Assembly: GCA_017849615.1 (NCBI GenBank)
Contig: JAFIGS010000016.1
Span: forward strand, 47,896 to 111,895
Length of the DNA stretch: 64,000 nucleotides
Source: Pseudolabrys sp.
GTDB taxonomy: Bacteria; Pseudomonadota; Alphaproteobacteria; Rhizobiales; Xanthobacteraceae
Direction: 5' to 3'
Shown in pieces: positions 49,082 to 59,069 of this stretch; the first letter of the stretch is position 1, and every line of letters starts with the position of its first letter. The position numbers and the translations under genes were made by a program. The notes below the pieces were generated by a model. The model did not search any database, had not been told where the DNA came from, and saw only the letters and a program-made list of their open reading frames with translations.

Positions 49082-49833
49082 CTGGGCGTTCTATCGCGCT
49101 GATCCTTGCGGCGCTCGCGCTCGCCGGTTGCGAGAAGGCGCCGGATCGGCAGTTGCAGGGCTGGATGGAGGCCGAAACCATCTTCGTCTCGCCCGACGAA
49201 CAGGGCCGTGTCGAAAACCTGAAAGTGCGGCAGGGTGACAAGGTGTCGAAAGGCGATTTGCTGTTCACGCTCGACGACGATCTGCAGCGCGCCGACGTGC
49301 AGGTGCGGGAGGCGACGCTCGCTTCCGCGAGGCAAGGTTATGCCCGGGCCGAGGAGCTTCTGAAGACGGCAGCCGGCACGCAGAAGACCATGGACGATGC
49401 CAAGGCGGCCTTGCAGCAGGCGCAGGCCAATCTCGATGCGGCGCAGACGCGGCTCACGCGCCGTCGCCAACTCAGCCCGGTCACGGGCTCGGTGGAGGAA
49501 GTCTATTACCGGCCGGGCGAAACCGTGCAGCCCGGCAAGCCCGTGATCGCGCTGTTGCCGCCCGCCAATCTGAAGGTGCGCTTCTTCTCGCCTGAGCGTC
49601 AGCTTGCGACGATCCAGATCGGCGACATCGTCGGCATATCCTGCGACAGTTGCCCGACGGGATTGACCGCCAAGGTCACGTTCATTGCACGCAGCGCCGA
49701 ATACACGCCGCCCGTGATCTACAGCCTCGAGGAGCGCGCCAAGCTGGTCTACCTGATCGAGGCGCGGCCCGACGATCCCTCGAAGCTGCGCGTCGGGCAG
49801 CCGGTCACTGTCACGCGTGAGGCCAGGCCATGA
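49078..49833 (+). CDS. HlyD-family membrane fusion (adaptor) protein
   Basis: A 251-residue periplasmic adaptor. A lipoprotein signal ends in LAGC (Cys18), so it should be lipid-anchored. Two lipoyl half-motifs (VENLKVRQGDKVSKGDLLFTL and VEEVYYRPGETVQPGKPV) flank a coiled-coil hairpin of about 75 residues. It resembles YbhG, which works with the YbhFSR ABC exporter. It overlaps both neighbours by 4 bases. Confidence 0.9.
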   Translation: MTGRSIALILAALALAGCEKAPDRQLQGWMEAETIFVSPDEQGRVENLKVRQGDKVSKGDLLFTLDDDLQRADVQVREATLASARQGYARAEELLKTAAGTQKTMDDAKAALQQAQANLDAAQTRLTRRRQLSPVTGSVEEVYYRPGETVQPGKPVIALLPPANLKVRFFSPERQLATIQIGDIVGISCDSCPTGLTAKVTFIARSAEYTPPVIYSLEERAKLVYLIEARPDDPSKLRVGQPVTVTREARP

Positions 49834-50816
49834 GCCAGGCCGCGAACCAGGAAGTGGGCGCGGGCCCGGGCGGGCTGGGAAGCGACCGCGACGTCGTCAT
49901 CGACGTTCAGCATTTGACCAAGCGTTTCGACGGCCGCGCGGTGGTGCACGATGTCTCGATGCAGGTGCGGCGCGGCTCGATCTATGGCTTCCTCGGGCCG
50001 AACGGCTCCGGCAAAACCACGACCATCCGCATGCTGTGCGGACTGCTGACGCCGGACGAGGGGACTGGCACCTGTCTGGGCTACGACATCCGCACTGAGA
50101 CCGACAAGATCAAGCGTCATGTCGGCTACATGACGCAGAAGTTCTCGCTGTATCAGGACCTGTCCGTGCGCGAGAACCTGGAATTCATCGGCCGGCTTTA
50201 TGGGCTGGAGCGGCCGCGCGCCGCGGCGCGCGCGGCGATCGAGCGCCTCGGCCTCAAGGGCCGCGAGGAGCAACTCGCCGGCGAATTGTCGGGCGGCTGG
50301 AAGCAGCGGCTGGCGCTCGGGGCCTGCACCTTGTCGGGTCCGCAGCTCCTTCTGCTGGACGAGCCGACCGCGGGCGTCGATCCCAAGGCCCGCCGCGAAT
50401 TCTGGAATGAAATTCATGCGCTCGCCGCGGATGGGCTCACCGTTCTCGTCTCCACCCATTACATGGACGAGGCCGAACGCTGCCACGAGATCGCCTATAT
50501 CGCCTATGGCGAACTGCTCGTGCGCGGCACCGTGGACGAGGTCATCGCCGCCTCGAACCTCACCACCTATGTCGTGAGCGCGCGCAGCGGCGAGAGCATC
50601 AGCCTGCTCAACCAGCAGCTCGAGCACAAGGCCGGGGTCGATATGGTCGCGCCCTTCGGCACAAGCCTGCATGTGTCGGGCCGCGACGCCGCGGCGCTGG
50701 AGGCGGCCATCTCGCCGTATCGCGAGCGCGGCGACCTCGAGTGGCGGCGCTCGGAAGCGTCATTGGAGGATGTGTTCATCGATCTGATGGGCCGCGCCAG
50801 GGACAACTTCCAATGA
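49830..50816 (+). CDS. ABC exporter ATP-binding protein
   Basis: A 328-residue ABC ATPase. An N-terminal tail of about 20 residues precedes the domain. Walker A GPNGSGKT at residues 57-64, signature LSGGWKQR near 153, Walker B LLLLDEPTAGVDP. A DrrA-type C-terminal extension of about 80 residues follows. It resembles the halves of YbhF. It powers the ABC-2 permease encoded next. Confidence 0.93.
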   Translation: MSQAANQEVGAGPGGLGSDRDVVIDVQHLTKRFDGRAVVHDVSMQVRRGSIYGFLGPNGSGKTTTIRMLCGLLTPDEGTGTCLGYDIRTETDKIKRHVGYMTQKFSLYQDLSVRENLEFIGRLYGLERPRAAARAAIERLGLKGREEQLAGELSGGWKQRLALGACTLSGPQLLLLDEPTAGVDPKARREFWNEIHALAADGLTVLVSTHYMDEAERCHEIAYIAYGELLVRGTVDEVIAASNLTTYVVSARSGESISLLNQQLEHKAGVDMVAPFGTSLHVSGRDAAALEAAISPYRERGDLEWRRSEASLEDVFIDLMGRARDNFQ

Positions 50817-51973
50817 GCCAGATCATCCCCTCGGGGACGCCGCGCCGTGTCGAGAACGCCGGCTTCTGGCGCAAGACCTGGGCCATGCTAATCAAGGAGT
50901 TCATCCAGCTCAAGCGTGACCGCGTCTCGCTGGCGATGATCGCCATCATCCCGCTCATGCAGCTCCTGTTGTTCGGTTACGCCATCAACACCACGCCGCG
51001 CGACCTGCCGACGGCTGTGTTGTTGCAGGAATCGAGCGATGTCGGCCGGTCGATCCTGGCCGCGCTCGACAACACCCGTTACTTCAAGGTCACCGAATTG
51101 CCGCGCACCGAGGCCGAATTCGACCGGCTGCTGGCTTCGGGCAAGGTCCTGTTCGGCATCGAGATCCCCGCCAATTTCGAGCGCTCGCTCAGGCGCGGGG
51201 ACATGCCGGCGATGCTGGTCGCGGCCGACGCCACCGATCCGATGGCGGCTGGCTCGGCGCTGTCGGCGCTCAATCGCCTCACACAGACCGCGCTCAAGCA
51301 CGACTACGGCATTTCGTCATCCGAGCCGCCTGCATTCGAGATCCGGGCCCATGCGCGCTACAATCCCGCCGCCAAGACAGAACTGAACATCGTTCCCGGG
51401 CTCGTCGGCACCATTCTGACGATGACCATGCTGATTTTCACGGCCTTGTCGGTGACGCGCGAAATCGAGCGTGGCACGCTGGAAAATCTTCTGGCGATGC
51501 CGATCACGCCGATCGAGATCATGCTCGGCAAGATCATCCCTTACGTCATCGCCGGATTCGTTCAGGCCACGATCATCATCGGCATCGGTGTGTTCGTATT
51601 CGGAGTGCCGTTGCTCGGCAGCATCGGTATGCTGGCCCTGCTCACGACCTTGTTCGTCGCCACCAACCTGTCGATCGGCTACACCTTTTCGACGGTGGCG
51701 CAAAACCAGCTCCAGGCCATGCAGATGTCGGTGATGTTCCTTTTGCCGAACATCCTGCTGTCGGGCTTCATGTTTCCTTACGCCGGGATGCCGCGCTGGG
51801 CGCAGTATGTCGGCGAGGTGCTGCCGCTGACGCACTACATTCGCATCACCCGGGCGATCATGCTGAAGGGCGCGACCATCAGCGACCTGCGTTATGAGGC
51901 GATCGCGCTCGTGTCGTTGATGCTGATCGCGATGATTGTCGCGGTCACGCGTTTCCGCCGGACGCTCGACTAG
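50813..51973 (+). CDS. ABC-2 type exporter permease
   Basis: A 386-residue permease. One N-terminal helix (about 37-55), a roughly 130-residue periplasmic domain, then five helices to the C-terminus, as in YbhS/YbhR. The ABC-2 signature region LTREIERGTLENLLAMPI appears as VTREIERGTLENLLAMPITP. Only one permease gene is present, so it probably works as a homodimer. The start ATG overlaps the ATPase stop. It ends the operon; likely an efflux system for a toxic compound sensed by the TetR protein. Confidence 0.92.
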   Translation: MSQIIPSGTPRRVENAGFWRKTWAMLIKEFIQLKRDRVSLAMIAIIPLMQLLLFGYAINTTPRDLPTAVLLQESSDVGRSILAALDNTRYFKVTELPRTEAEFDRLLASGKVLFGIEIPANFERSLRRGDMPAMLVAADATDPMAAGSALSALNRLTQTALKHDYGISSSEPPAFEIRAHARYNPAAKTELNIVPGLVGTILTMTMLIFTALSVTREIERGTLENLLAMPITPIEIMLGKIIPYVIAGFVQATIIIGIGVFVFGVPLLGSIGMLALLTTLFVATNLSIGYTFSTVAQNQLQAMQMSVMFLLPNILLSGFMFPYAGMPRWAQYVGEVLPLTHYIRITRAIMLKGATISDLRYEAIALVSLMLIAMIVAVTRFRRTLD

Positions 51974-51990
51974 CGTGGAAGAGGGCGCAT

Positions 51991-52746
51991 TCAGAATGCG
52001 AGCTTCTGCGCCAGCCCGAGCCTGACGTAGGGGCTCGCGTAGCCGTCGTTGTCCCGGGCATAGCCGATCGCCGCCGACCATTCGATGTCGCCGGTTTTCA
52101 TGCTGGTAATGTGCAGGCCGATGCGCTTCTGACGATAACCGTCGCTGTCGAAGACCTGTATTTCGGGACCGAGATAGAAGAACTCCTCGTTGAGCCATTC
52201 GCCGCTGACGCGCCAGCCGAAGGCAAGCCGCGCGGACTGGCTGCTGCCGAGCGTGCCGAGCGACACGTCGCCGGCGATCAGCGTGTTTGCGGTCGGCTCG
52301 CTCCACAGTTCGGCGGCAAACCGCATGCCGAAATTCCGGCCGCGCAGCTTGTTGGCCAGATCGTCCGGCCATAGCCAATGGTTTTGCCACTCCGGGCCGA
52401 AGAAGAATTTCATCTCGGAGGCGCCGCGTTTGATACGGAAGCCGGGCAGGGCCTGCAACTGCCATTCGGCGCCACGGACTTCCTGGCCGGGCATGCTGCC
52501 TGGCCAGTAGCGATAGACGCCTCCGTTCATAAGGAGCTTGAGCATGAAGCCGTCGCGGTCGAAACCGCCGGGTGCGTAGAGAAAGCCAGAATGGGCAAAG
52601 ATGCCGTTGCGCCAGATGTCGCGGCCGGAAAACTGCAGCGTGGTCGGGTCGTCGTCGGCCGTGGTGTCTGCCGCAGCAGGCGGGCTGCAAAGACCAAGGC
52701 CGGCCATCAAGGCGAGCGCCCTGCCCATGCTTGTGCCGAGACTCAT
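51991..52746 (-). CDS. bcsS: BcsS-like outer membrane protein (cellulose biosynthesis protein family)
   Basis: A 251-residue protein. Signal peptide of about 27 residues (MAGLGLCSPPAAA). The mature part alternates short hydrophobic strands ending in FGPEWQNHWLW, AFGWRVSGEWLNEEFFYLGPE and a terminal Phe, as expected of a small beta-barrel. This pattern fits the BcsS family found with rhizobial cellulose synthase genes. No other bcs gene lies in the window. The ATG at 52746 is preferred over the adjacent GTG. Confidence 0.72.
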   Translation of the reverse strand: MSLGTSMGRALALMAGLGLCSPPAAADTTADDDPTTLQFSGRDIWRNGIFAHSGFLYAPGGFDRDGFMLKLLMNGGVYRYWPGSMPGQEVRGAEWQLQALPGFRIKRGASEMKFFFGPEWQNHWLWPDDLANKLRGRNFGMRFAAELWSEPTANTLIAGDVSLGTLGSSQSARLAFGWRVSGEWLNEEFFYLGPEIQVFDSDGYRQKRIGLHITSMKTGDIEWSAAIGYARDNDGYASPYVRLGLAQKLAF

Positions 52747-52856
52747 CACGGCCCCGCCCCGCTACGCAATACAACCTCTCTACAACTAAAGAGGGTATCA
52801 GTGGCGTGTCTACACCGGTTGATGTCGCGCTTAAGTGGTATATGGTTGTGTAGGGC

Positions 52857-53639
52857 CTAGCGCTCGCCTAGATGGCGATTGAGCGCGCGGGGCGGCTGGC
52901 CGAGGGTGCGGCGGATCATGGCCGTGAAGGCCGAGGCGCTGGCATAGCCGACGGCTGCCGCGGTTTCGGCGACGGAGGCGCCGTCCGACAGCCGCGCCAG
53001 CCCCTCGATGGCGCGAAGGCGCGCCCGCCATTCGGCGAAGCTGAGGCCGGTCTCCTGACGAAACAGCCGGGCCAGCGTCCGCCGGCTGGCGCCGGCCTGG
53101 TCTGCCCAGCCGTCGAGGTCGCGATCGATGCCGGGGTCATCCATGAGCGCCCGGACCACCCGCAACGCGCGACCGTCCGTCGGCACCGGGACGGCGTGCC
53201 GGCGCTCGGCCAGACGGGCCAGTTCGGTCAGGATGAGCCGGGCGATGTCGCCGCCTCGGTCATTTTCGTCGTAATCGGGAGGCTCGTCGAGCAGCGCGAG
53301 AATGAGTTCGCGCAGCAGCCCGGATATCTCGGCGAAGACCGGTTGGCCCGGCAGCGACCGGCACAATGCCTCGTCGATATAAACGGTTCGCATCTCGACC
53401 TTGCTGCGCATGGTGACCTGGTGCGGAAGTTGCGGCGGCAACCAGATCGCCTGGGCGGGCGGCAGGATCCAGGCGGCATGCTCCGTCTCCACGCGCATGA
53501 TGCCGCTGGTGGCATGCAGCAACTGGCCGCGGCGGTGGATGTGAAGGGGGATGTGGTCGGTGGCGGCGCAGGACTTGGCCAGCACCGCGACGGGGCGGGG
53601 GGCCTGATCGAGATTTTGACGGTAAACGGGTAAGGTCAT
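52857..53639 (-). CDS. AraC family transcriptional regulator
   Basis: A 260-residue regulator. An N-terminal cupin domain (HIHRRGQLLHATSGIMRVET, WLPPQLPHQV) precedes a C-terminal pair of helix-turn-helix motifs (about 165-255: LDGWADQAGASRRTLARLF, VAETAAAVGYASASAFTAMI). The layout matches the NimR/RclR-like group that controls nearby efflux genes. It is divergent from an MFS transporter with a 111-base shared gap, so it probably regulates that transporter. Confidence 0.9.
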   Translation of the reverse strand: MTLPVYRQNLDQAPRPVAVLAKSCAATDHIPLHIHRRGQLLHATSGIMRVETEHAAWILPPAQAIWLPPQLPHQVTMRSKVEMRTVYIDEALCRSLPGQPVFAEISGLLRELILALLDEPPDYDENDRGGDIARLILTELARLAERRHAVPVPTDGRALRVVRALMDDPGIDRDLDGWADQAGASRRTLARLFRQETGLSFAEWRARLRAIEGLARLSDGASVAETAAAVGYASASAFTAMIRRTLGQPPRALNRHLGER

Positions 53640-53750
53640 CGCTAATGGTCTGTTTGTGGCCCAAACGCGACGAAAATCGACCGAACGTCGTTAAATGGCA
53701 AGCCCTATAATGCCAGCCATTCGCAGAGTCTCCGCACGAAAGTCCTCGTA
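53640..53750. promoter_or_regulatory. divergent regulatory gap between araC-like and MFS genes
   Basis: A 111-base gap, noticeably less GC-rich than the genes. It should hold both promoters and the AraC-type operator. I see no strong palindrome. CGACGAAAATCGACCG contains a direct CGA repeat that could be part of a binding site, but this is weak. Confidence 0.4.
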
Positions 53751-54989
53751 ATGATCGCCAGCCCGACCTCCACCACCAACACCGACGACACGGCGCGCCG
53801 ACGATCCATTGCCTTTCTCAACATTGCCCACGGCTTTGATCATTTCATCCTGCTGATCTATCCGACGGTCGTGATCGGGCTCGAGGCGGTCTATGGCCGG
53901 CCCTACAGCGAGCTGATTGCGCTATCGACGACCGCGTTCGTGGCCTTCGGCCTGTTCTCGCTGCCGGCCGGATGGCTGGCCGACCGCTGGAGCCGCCGCA
54001 ACATGATGGCGACTTTTTATATCGGCGGCGGTCTCTCGATGATCGCGGTGGCGCTGGCGCCGAACCTGCTCGTGCTCTCCGTCGCTATGTTCGCGATCGG
54101 CGTTTTCGCCGCAATCTATCATCCAGTCGGTATGGCGATGCTGATCGAAGCGGCCGCGAAGGGCGGCACGATGGGGCGCACGCTGGCCTTCAACGGCGTT
54201 TGCGGCAATCTCGGCGTCTCGCTTGCGGCCGGCGTTTCCGGCGCGCTGGCCTGGTGGATCAGCTGGCGCGCGGCTTTCTACGTGCCCGCGTTCTTCATGC
54301 TGATTACCGGCATTGTCTATCTCCGGCTCACGCCGGATGATCGGCACCATGCCAGCAAAAGGCAAAGCAAGGCCGCCGTGCCTCTGACGGCGAAGGTCAT
54401 GGCGATGCTGTTTGCGCTTTTCCTCGTCATCGCGCTGTCGGCCGGCCTCGTGTTCAATGTGCTTACCATTGCGCTGCCCAAGATCGTCGATGAGGGCATG
54501 GTGAATAACGTGCCGCTGGTGCTGGTCGGCAGCGTCGCCACCGCCGTGCTGCTGTGCGGCGCTCTGGCGCAACTCGCCATCGGGCGCCTCGTCGAGCGCT
54601 TCGCGCCGCATTACCTGTTCGCCGTCGTGACCTGCCTCGGCTTTGTCGGCAATTTGTGGGCCTCCCAGGCCGAGGGCTTTCCGCTCATGGCCGCTCTCGC
54701 CATCGCGATCGCCGCGATCTACGCGCAGGTGACGGTGAACGACATCATCCTCGCGCGATACACCGCCGATGCGTGGCGCGGCCGTGTTTATGCGGTGCGC
54801 TATTTTACCTTGTTCATTTCCTCGGGCATCGCCATCGGCATGATCGCGCTGCTGCACAAGACGGGCGGCTTCGGCCTTGTACTCGGCGCCAACGCCGCCG
54901 TGGCGTTGCTGATGTTCCTCGCCACGCTGGCGCTCACCGCCCTGGTTGTAAGCATCGAAAACCGGCACGCCCTGCAGCCGGCGGAGTGA
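53751..54989 (+). CDS. MFS transporter (fosmidomycin-resistance-like)
   Basis: A 412-residue 12-helix transporter. The helix 2-3 loop GWLADRWSRRNMM is the MFS motif A, and IAHGFDHFILLIYPTVVIG in helix 1 resembles the Fsr group. A central basic loop (DDRHHASKRQSKAA) separates the halves. It is probably an efflux carrier controlled by the divergent AraC-type regulator. The following 256 bases hold no supportable gene and lead to the sulfate transporter operon. Confidence 0.85.
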   Translation: MIASPTSTTNTDDTARRRSIAFLNIAHGFDHFILLIYPTVVIGLEAVYGRPYSELIALSTTAFVAFGLFSLPAGWLADRWSRRNMMATFYIGGGLSMIAVALAPNLLVLSVAMFAIGVFAAIYHPVGMAMLIEAAAKGGTMGRTLAFNGVCGNLGVSLAAGVSGALAWWISWRAAFYVPAFFMLITGIVYLRLTPDDRHHASKRQSKAAVPLTAKVMAMLFALFLVIALSAGLVFNVLTIALPKIVDEGMVNNVPLVLVGSVATAVLLCGALAQLAIGRLVERFAPHYLFAVVTCLGFVGNLWASQAEGFPLMAALAIAIAAIYAQVTVNDIILARYTADAWRGRVYAVRYFTLFISSGIAIGMIALLHKTGGFGLVLGANAAVALLMFLATLALTALVVSIENRHALQPAE

Positions 54990-55245
54990 GACCGGGGTGA
55001 CGTTCGCCTCGGCTGTCCCTCGGCGGAACCGTCTGGCCGTACGTCTCAGCGCGAATTGTCGCGGGGCACCGCGGTCTGTGGACAAGTGCGCGGGAACATT
55101 CTTCATTTCGGTGATTTCGATCGTGTAACTGGTCGCTTTCGGCCGTTGTTCTTCGATCCTTCCATGTTTCATCTGCCGCGCTCTTGCCGTGTCCGGTCTG
55201 CGCGGCGATGGTCATCGCCCATGACGCTGGACTGAGGGCATATTC

Positions 55246-56268
55246 ATGCGCTTCTTTTCTTTCATCGCTGGCCCGACTGTCGCCGCTTTAGCGGCCGGAT
55301 TTCTGGCAGGGCTTGCGGTGCCGGCGGTTGCTCAGACGCGGCTGCTCAACGTGTCTTACGATCCGACGCGCGAACTCTATCGTGACTACAATGCCGCCTT
55401 CATCGCGCACTGGAAGCAGAAGACGGGTCGCACCATCGCCGTGCGGCAATCGCATGGCGGCTCGGGAGCGCAGGCGCGCGCCGTGATCGACGGGCTGGAA
55501 GCCGACATTGTCACGCTGGCGCTGGAAGCCGATATCGACGCCATTGCCGAAAGGTCCGGCAAGCTGCCGGCGGACTGGAAAAGCCGTCTGCCGAACAATT
55601 CGTCACCCTACACCTCCACCATCGTTTTTCTGGTCCGCAAGGGCAATCCCAAGGCCATCAAGGATTGGGATGACCTCGTGAAGCCGGGCATTGTCGTGAT
55701 TACCCCGAACCCGAAGACGTCCGGTGGCGCGCGGTGGAATGTTCTCGCCGCCCTGGCTTGGGCGAAGGACAAATACGGCGACGATGAAGCCAGGGCGACG
55801 GACCTTCTCCGGCAATTGTTTGCCAATGTGCCTGTGCTCGATACCGGCGCACGCGGATCGACGACCACCTTCGTTCAGCGACGGATCGGAGATGTGCTTC
55901 TGGCGTGGGAAAATGAAGCCTTCCTCGCGCTCAACGAACTCGGCCCTGACAAATTCGAAGTCGTGGCGCCGACAGTATCGATTACGGCTGAACCTCCGGT
56001 TGCGCTCGTCGACGACAACGCGGAGAAGCACAAGATGACCGAGGTGGCGCAGGCCTATCTGGAATACCTGTACAGCGCCGATGGGCAGCGCATTGCCGCC
56101 AAACACTATTACCGGCCATCGAAACCGGAACTCGCGAACCCTGAGGACTTGAAGCGTTTTCCCGTGCTGAAGCTCGCCACCATCGAGGATTTCGGCGGCT
56201 GGAAAGCGGCGCAGCCCAAATACTTCGGGGATGGCGGAGTCTTCGATCAGATATTCAGGCCAAAATAA
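55246..56268 (+). CDS. sbp: sulfate ABC transporter periplasmic binding protein
   Basis: A 340-residue binding protein. Signal peptide to about residue 29 (AVAQ). [17 protein letters not shown] and the sulfate-contacting [20 protein letters not shown] are diagnostic of Sbp/CysP, and [11 protein letters not shown] forms the other lobe contact. It is first in sbp-cysT-cysW-cysA. No CysB or LysR regulator is adjacent. Confidence 0.95.
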   Translation: MRFFSFIAGPTVAALAAGFLAGLAVPAVAQTRLLNVSYDPTRELYRDYNAAFIAHWKQKTGRTIAVRQSHGGSGAQARAVIDGLEADIVTLALEADIDAIAERSGKLPADWKSRLPNNSSPYTSTIVFLVRKGNPKAIKDWDDLVKPGIVVITPNPKTSGGARWNVLAALAWAKDKYGDDEARATDLLRQLFANVPVLDTGARGSTTTFVQRRIGDVLLAWENEAFLALNELGPDKFEVVAPTVSITAEPPVALVDDNAEKHKMTEVAQAYLEYLYSADGQRIAAKHYYRPSKPELANPEDLKRFPVLKLATIEDFGGWKAAQPKYFGDGGVFDQIFRPK

Positions 56269-56311
56269 TTCTGTAAGCGCCACGAGCTCGTCGCGGTAAT
56301 ATCCCGGTCCA

Positions 56312-57163
56312 ATGACAGTCGCCGATTCATGGACGTGGAAACGGCCGAGCGTCATCCCGGGTTTCGGGATCACGTTCGGCTTCTCGATGGCGTATCTGAG
56401 CCTCATCGTGCTGATCCCGCTCGGCGCCCTTATTGTCCGCAGCGCCTCGCTTGGCTGGGACGAATACTGGCGTCTCGCGCTCGACCCGCGAACCTTGGCG
56501 GCGCTGCGCACGAGTTTCGGCGCTTCTCTGATTGCTGCGGCGATCAATGCCGTATTCGGTTTGATCCTGGCCTGGGTGCTGGTGCGCTACCGGTTTGCCG
56601 GCAAGAGCGTCATCGACGCCATGATCGACCTGCCATTCGCGCTGCCCACCGCAGTCGCGGGCATCGCGCTGAGCGCCCTCTATGCGCCGACCGGCTGGTT
56701 CGGCGCGCTCGTCGAGCCGCTCGGCATCACCATTGCCTATACGCCGGCGGGCATTGTGGTGGCGCTGGTCTTTGTCGGCCTGCCGTTCGTCGTGCGCACG
56801 GTGCAACCTGTGCTGGCCGACCTCGACAGGGAGCTTGAGGAGGCCGCAGCGACCCTGGGCGCGAGGCGGTTGCAGACAATTTTCCGGGTCATCCTGCCGC
56901 CGTTGGTGCCGGCGATCCTGACCGGATTTGCGCTGGCGCTGGCGCGCGCCATCGGCGAATACGGCTCGGTCATCTTCATCGCCGGAAATCTCCCCTACGT
57001 GTCCGAGATCGCGCCGCTGCTGATCGTCATCCGGCTCGAGGAGTTTAACTACGCGGCGGCGACCGCGGTAGCGTCGATGATGCTGGCCATCTCTTTCACG
57101 ATGCTGCTGCTCATCAATCTGATCCAGGCCTGGAGCCGGCGGAGGTTCGGACATGCCGTCTGA
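56312..57163 (+). CDS. cysT: sulfate ABC transporter permease CysT
   Basis: A 283-residue permease with six membrane segments and the EAA loop [20 protein letters not shown] that contacts CysA. The [22 protein letters not shown]-terminus and [14 protein letters not shown] are conserved in CysT. It overlaps cysW by 11 bases. Confidence 0.95.
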   Translation: MTVADSWTWKRPSVIPGFGITFGFSMAYLSLIVLIPLGALIVRSASLGWDEYWRLALDPRTLAALRTSFGASLIAAAINAVFGLILAWVLVRYRFAGKSVIDAMIDLPFALPTAVAGIALSALYAPTGWFGALVEPLGITIAYTPAGIVVALVFVGLPFVVRTVQPVLADLDRELEEAAATLGARRLQTIFRVILPPLVPAILTGFALALARAIGEYGSVIFIAGNLPYVSEIAPLLIVIRLEEFNYAAATAVASMMLAISFTMLLLINLIQAWSRRRFGHAV

Positions 57164-58016
57164 GCGGCGCCGCGTTGAATTGCCGACGAGCGAATCCGCG
57201 GCGGTGCGGATGCTCCTGATCGCGATCGCGGTGCTGTTCTTTGGGCTGTTCCTCGTGCTGCCGCTGGTGCTGGTGTTCGCCGAGGCGCTGCGTGGCGGTG
57301 CAGCCGGTTTCGTCAAAGCGATTGTCGACCCGGAGGCGCAGGCCGCCATTCACCTGACCCTGCTGATCGCGGCCATCTCGGTGCCGGCCAACATGATTTT
57401 CGGCATTGCCGCCGCCTGGGCCATCGCCAAGCATGACTTCAAGGGCAAGAGTTTCGTCATCACGCTCATCGATCTGCCGTTCTCGGTATCGCCGGTGGTC
57501 GCGGGCCTGGTCTATGTTCTGCTCTTCGGTGCCCAGGGCTATTTCGGTTCATGGCTCAGCGCCCACGGCATCGAGATCATCTTCGCCGTACCGGGAATCG
57601 TACTGGCGACCATCTTCGTCACGTTCCCGTTCGTGGCGCGCGAACTGATCCCGCTGATGCAGGAGCAGGGCACCGGCGACGAGGAGGCGGCGCTTTCGCT
57701 CGGCGCCAGCGGTTTCAAGACCTTCTGGTACGTCACGCTGCCGAACGTGAAATGGGCGTTGCTGTACGGCGTGCTGCTTTGCAATGCGCGCGCGATGGGC
57801 GAGTTCGGCGCCGTCGCGGTGGTGTCGGGCAAGATACGCGGCCTCACCAACACGATGCCGCTGCATGTCGAAATTCTCTACAACGAATACGCGTTCACGG
57901 CGGCGTTCGCCGTGGCCTCGCTGCTCGCGCTGCTGGCGCTGTTCACGCTGGCGGTGAAAGCGCTGCTGGAATGGCGCTATGGCGACCAGATTGCCGCCGG
58001 CAGCGGCCGTCACTAA
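57153..58016 (+). CDS. cysW: sulfate ABC transporter permease CysW
   Basis: A 287-residue permease with six membrane segments. The EAA loop is [21 protein letters not shown], and [20 protein letters not shown] is typical of CysW. It pairs with CysT as the channel of the sulfate/thiosulfate importer. Confidence 0.95.
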   Translation: MPSERRRVELPTSESAAVRMLLIAIAVLFFGLFLVLPLVLVFAEALRGGAAGFVKAIVDPEAQAAIHLTLLIAAISVPANMIFGIAAAWAIAKHDFKGKSFVITLIDLPFSVSPVVAGLVYVLLFGAQGYFGSWLSAHGIEIIFAVPGIVLATIFVTFPFVARELIPLMQEQGTGDEEAALSLGASGFKTFWYVTLPNVKWALLYGVLLCNARAMGEFGAVAVVSGKIRGLTNTMPLHVEILYNEYAFTAAFAVASLLALLALFTLAVKALLEWRYGDQIAAGSGRH

Positions 58017-58025
58017 GGTACCTGT

Positions 58026-59066
58026 ATGGATATTCGTATCGCCAATGTGCGCAAGGAATTCGACCGTTTCGCAGCGCTGCATGGCGTGTCGCTCGACATC
58101 CGGTCGGGCGAACTGATCGCGCTGCTCGGCCCGTCCGGCTCGGGCAAGACCACGCTGCTGCGACTGATTGCCGGGCTCGAACAGCCGACCGAAGGTGCCG
58201 TCTATTTCGGCGACGAAGATGCGTCGCGGCTCGACGTGCAGGAGCGCAATGTCGGTTTCGTTTTCCAGAGTTATGCGCTGTTCAAGCATATGACGGTCGC
58301 TGACAATATCGGCTTTGGGCTGACGGTGCGGCCGCGGGCGACGCGGCCGCCGGCCGCCGCGATTCGCAAGCGCGCCAGTGACTTGCTCGACCTCGTGCAA
58401 CTCGCCGGTCTCGAGAAACGCTTTCCGTCGCAATTGTCGGGCGGTCAGCGTCAGCGCGTGGCGCTGGCGCGGGCGCTCGCCATCGAGCCACGGGTGCTGC
58501 TGCTTGACGAGCCGTTCGGCGCGCTCGACGCCAAGGTGCGGCGCGAACTGCGGCACTGGCTGCGCGCGCTCCACGAACAAACCGGCCACACCACTGTGTT
58601 CGTGACCCACGACCAGGAGGAGGCCCTGGAGCTTGCGGACCGTGTCGTGGTGATGAGCCAGGGCCGCATCGAGCAGGTCGGCACGCCGGACGAGATCTAC
58701 GACCGGCCGGTGTCGTCTTTCGTCTTCTCCTTTATTGGCGAGGCCTGTGAGCTGCCGGTGACGGTGTCGCAGGGCCAGGTCAGCTTTGACGGCTCACCCA
58801 TCGATATCCGCGCTGTCGACATCGTTGATGGCCCGGCGCGGCTGTTGATGCGGCCGAGCGGCGTCGAGGTGGTGACGGCGCGGCCCGGCGGCATTGCCGG
58901 TGATATCGTTTCCATTCGGCGCAGCGGCGGCTGGCGGCGCGTCGAACTTGATGTCGGCGTGGGCAGACACCGTATCGAGGTCGAGCTGCCGGTCGATGCA
59001 GCCGCGGAGCTTGCGGGGCGGCTGCACTTCCTGCCGCGGCACTGGCAGGTCTTTCCGGGCGCGTAG
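58026..59066 (+). CDS. cysA: sulfate/thiosulfate ABC transporter ATP-binding protein CysA
   Basis: A 346-residue ABC ATPase. Walker A GPSGSGKT at residues 35-42, signature LSGGQRQR near 139, Walker [12 protein letters not shown], then a C-terminal TOBE-like regulatory domain from about 235. It completes the sulfate transporter; its stop is 3 bases from the end of the convergent DUF72 gene. Confidence 0.95.
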   Translation: MDIRIANVRKEFDRFAALHGVSLDIRSGELIALLGPSGSGKTTLLRLIAGLEQPTEGAVYFGDEDASRLDVQERNVGFVFQSYALFKHMTVADNIGFGLTVRPRATRPPAAAIRKRASDLLDLVQLAGLEKRFPSQLSGGQRQRVALARALAIEPRVLLLDEPFGALDAKVRRELRHWLRALHEQTGHTTVFVTHDQEEALELADRVVVMSQGRIEQVGTPDEIYDRPVSSFVFSFIGEACELPVTVSQGQVSFDGSPIDIRAVDIVDGPARLLMRPSGVEVVTARPGGIAGDIVSIRRSGGWRRVELDVGVGRHRIEVELPVDAAAELAGRLHFLPRHWQVFPGA

Positions 59067-59069
59067 CGC

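Noticed and set aside
55001-55172. A minus-strand start at 55172 (MKHGRIEEQRPK...) in the gap before sbp
   Set aside because: The frame does not stop in the gap but runs on antisense to the MFS gene for over 1 kb, so it is not a convincing small gene.
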